DNA from: Alphaproteobacteria bacterium | GTDB lineage: Bacteria; Pseudomonadota; Alphaproteobacteria; Caulobacterales; Caulobacteraceae | Assembly: GCA_018821435.1 (NCBI GenBank) | Contig: JAHJME010000005.1 | Span: 1-64,000 of the forward strand | Direction of reading: 5' to 3' | DNA length: 64,000 nt | Shown here: in pieces, positions 62,555 to 64,000 of the stretch | Position numbering within the stretch: the stretch's first letter is position 1 | Layout of the letters: every line of letters begins with the position of its first letter | Program-made: the position numbers and the translations under genes | Notes under the pieces: model-generated | What the model saw: only the letters and a program-made list of their open reading frames with translations | Database searches by the model: none | Told to the model about the DNA's origin: nothing

Positions 62555-62840
62555 CCTTCTCCCCTTGCGGGAGAAGGTGGGCCGCGTAGCGGGTCGGATG
62601 AGGGGTCGCGCTGGGCTTTCAGCCGCCGTGGCGCGTCAGCGCGCCATATCGACCACGGACCACACGAACCACACGGACGGGTCTGGCTGATCCGAAGCTG
62701 TGCGGTCGCGATGTCCGTGTGGTTCGTGTGGTCCGTGGTCAAACGTGACAGCGCCTGCGGCGCGCACTGGGCCGGACCGCGGAGTACGACCCCTCATCCG
62801 TCAGCCTGCGGCTGCCACCTTCTCCCGCAAGGGGAGAAGG
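62555..62840. repeat. Nested inverted-repeat mosaic
   Basis: The outer arms (CCTTCTCCCCTTGCGGGAGA from 62555, then GTGG and later GGATGAGGGGTCG) reappear inverted at 62782-62840. Inside is a perfect 28-bp inverted repeat (62651-62678 and 62713-62740), beginning GACCACGGACCACACGAACC. The inner repeat is homologous to 61211-61301. It fills the space before the N-formylglutamate amidohydrolase gene's 3' end. Confidence 0.88.
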
Positions 62841-62848
62841 CCCCGCCC

Positions 62849-63760
62849 CTACGACGCCTTCAGCGCGCTCCAGTCGGCGGCGGCCAGGGCCTTGGTCAGT
62901 TGTTCGACGTGGGCGCGCAGGGCCTCGAAGCCCGAGGTGGGGGAGAGGGTGGCCTCGTCCAGGTAGAGGCCGCGGTTGATCTCGATCTGCAGGGCGTGGG
63001 CGCGCCGGTGCGGCTGGCCGTAGTGCTCGGTGGTGTAGCCGCCGGCGTAGGGCGTGTTCCGGGTCACGCGGTAGCCCATGCCCTCAAGCTCGCGCTCGAC
63101 GCGGGTGGGCAGGACGCCGGCGCAGGCGGCGCCGAACCGGTCGCCCAGGACGATGTCGCAGGGCCGCTCGCGCCCGGCCGCCTTGGCCGCGGCGGCGGGC
63201 ATGGAGTGCCAGTCCACGAGGATGGCGAAGCCGTGGGCGGCCTGGGCCTCGGCCATCAGGGCGCTCAACGCCGCATGGTAGGGCCGGTGCGCGCCATCGA
63301 TCCGCCGCCGGGCCTCGGCGAAGGTCAGCTTGCGGCGGTAGATCTCCTGGCCTTCCGAGACCACTCGGGCGATGGCGCCCAGGCCGGCGGCCACCCGGGC
63401 GGTGCGGCCGCGGGCGAATTCCGGGAGCTGGTCCGAGAACATGCCGGGGTCCAGCTCGAACGGCTCGCGGTTCATGTCGATGTAGGCGCGGGCGAAGTTG
63501 GCGGTGATCACCGTCGCCCCGTGGTCGGGCGCCTGGGCGATCAGGTCGTCGACGAAGGCGTCCTCGGACCGGCGGATGCTGAGGGCGTCCAGGGCGGCCG
63601 CCGACATCATGTCCTCCGGGTAGAGGCGGCCGGAGTGGGGCGAGGCGAACACCAGCGGGGTGGGCGGCGCCCCCGGCGGCCCGGCGCGGCGCAGCTCGAA
63701 CGCGGGGCCGATGTCGGTGGCGATTCCGGGCAGGGGCTCCAGGGCGTTCATCGCGCGCAT
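62849..63760 (-). CDS. N-formylglutamate amidohydrolase family protein
   Basis: The 303-residue enzyme has the family motifs FASPHSGRLYPEDM, DMNREPFELDPGMF, VDWHSMPAAAAK, and TTEHYGQPHRRAHALQIEINRGLYLDE. It would hydrolyse N-formyl-L-glutamate, the last step of one histidine degradation route, or a related formyl/acyl amino acid. The start at 63760 has AAGG 9 bp upstream; the ATG at 63751 is an alternative. No other hut gene is nearby. It is divergent from cpdR. Confidence 0.9.
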   Translation of the reverse strand: MRAMNALEPLPGIATDIGPAFELRRAGPPGAPPTPLVFASPHSGRLYPEDMMSAAALDALSIRRSEDAFVDDLIAQAPDHGATVITANFARAYIDMNREPFELDPGMFSDQLPEFARGRTARVAAGLGAIARVVSEGQEIYRRKLTFAEARRRIDGAHRPYHAALSALMAEAQAAHGFAILVDWHSMPAAAAKAAGRERPCDIVLGDRFGAACAGVLPTRVERELEGMGYRVTRNTPYAGGYTTEHYGQPHRRAHALQIEINRGLYLDEATLSPTSGFEALRAHVEQLTKALAAADWSALKAS

Positions 63761-63855
63761 AGAACGCCGCCTTGGCCCCCAGCGTCAAACACGCCTTCAC
63801 GTGGCCTTTACCCTTCGATAGCTATTGTGACCGATCAAGCTTTCAGCAAATCGCC

Positions 63856-64000
63856 ATGTCCAGAATCCTCCTCGCCGAAGACGATGACTCCCTCCGCGGC
63901 TTCCTGGCCCGTGCGCTCGAGCGCGCCGGCCATGAGGTGACCGCCTGCGCGGACGGCGAGGAAGCGGTGACGTTCCTCGACGAGCCGTGGGACCTGCTGC
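63856..64000 (+). CDS. cpdR: CpdR-like response regulator receiver, 5' part
   Basis: The first 48 codons are visible and run to the window end: MSRILLAEDDDSLRGFLARA and following. They form the start of a receiver domain, with acidic residues D9-D10 in place. The phosphoacceptor aspartate lies beyond the edge. In Caulobacter CpdR controls ClpXP-dependent degradation of CtrA; this sequence and its place next to typA and this amidohydrolase fit. A different single-domain receiver cannot be excluded. Confidence 0.75.
   Translation, partial: MSRILLAEDDDSLRGFLARALERAGHEVTACADGEEAVTFLDEPWDLL

Noticed and set aside
62534..62742. Coding frames across the CACGAACCA repeats (translating as NHT/DHT repeats)
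   Set aside because: The peptides derive from a palindromic DNA repeat, appear on both strands, and have no start signals.

Overview
The window looks like chromosomal DNA from a Caulobacteraceae alphaproteobacterium, most likely Caulobacter or a close relative. The reasons are: high GC with strong third-position G/C bias; an HrcA-type CIRCE element in front of groESL; a tipF-like polar flagellar-assembly gene; a cpdR-like receiver at the right edge; a BamF-type lipoprotein behind ileS-lspA; and convergent and divergent genes packed with little spacing. The order groESL ... mutL ... ileS-lspA ... ribF ... tipF ... typA ... cpdR is, as I recall it, the same as around CC_0685 to CC_0744 of C. 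crescentus. That comparison is from memory and was not checked by alignment. I see no tRNA, rRNA, CRISPR array, prophage or insertion sequence.

Layout. 1-9.6 kb: heat-shock groESL (minus), CFA synthase, two small envelope genes, an ACAD10/11-type acyl-CoA dehydrogenase, a tannase-family esterase, a TSUP permease, a small RNA gene (minus) and a GNAT. 9.6-25 kb: housekeeping information-processing genes (tadA, rluB, rsmD, mutL, ileS, lspA, bamF-like, ribF), a hybrid histidine kinase, a TraB/GumN protein, and a cold-shock gene with a structured leader followed by three small genes. 25-31 kb: a MaoC hydratase, a HAD phosphatase, tipF, and a four-gene ECF42-type sigma-factor module (DGPF protein, sigma factor, VOC protein, DoxX). 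31-42 kb: acyl-CoA metabolism and its regulators (3-hydroxybutyryl-CoA dehydrogenase, LysR, TetR plus thioesterase, etfBA, cobalamin adenosyltransferase, two tandem TetR genes, a methylsuccinyl-CoA dehydrogenase-like ACAD, a GST, an alpha/beta hydrolase). 42-59 kb: cell-wall enzymes (VanY, L,D-transpeptidase, extensin-like), a ClpP-like/alpha-glucosidase/Rieske operon, an M20 peptidase, two quinoprotein-type dehydrogenases, an SDR, an AraC regulator, an aminotransferase and a TrhA protein. 59-64 kb: typA, a second copy of the small RNA, palindromic repeats, N-formylglutamate amidohydrolase and the start of cpdR.

The most interesting non-coding signal is a pair of small RNA genes, 52 kb apart and on opposite strands. 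They share an almost identical 34-nt core (a GCCC/GGGC hairpin followed by an exposed UUUCCUCCCU) and each ends in a strong intrinsic terminator. They resemble the alphaproteobacterial suhB/alpha-r8 (MmgR) family. Other signals: near-identical TGTGC palindromes in front of typA and inside the promoter of one small RNA; AAAC-N4-GTTT palindromes in front of two acyl-CoA/SDR genes; an ECF-type promoter in front of the sigma-factor module; repeats flanking a LysR gene; and several intergenic inverted-repeat mosaics, two of which are perfect 27-28 bp palindromes whose differences co-vary between the arms.
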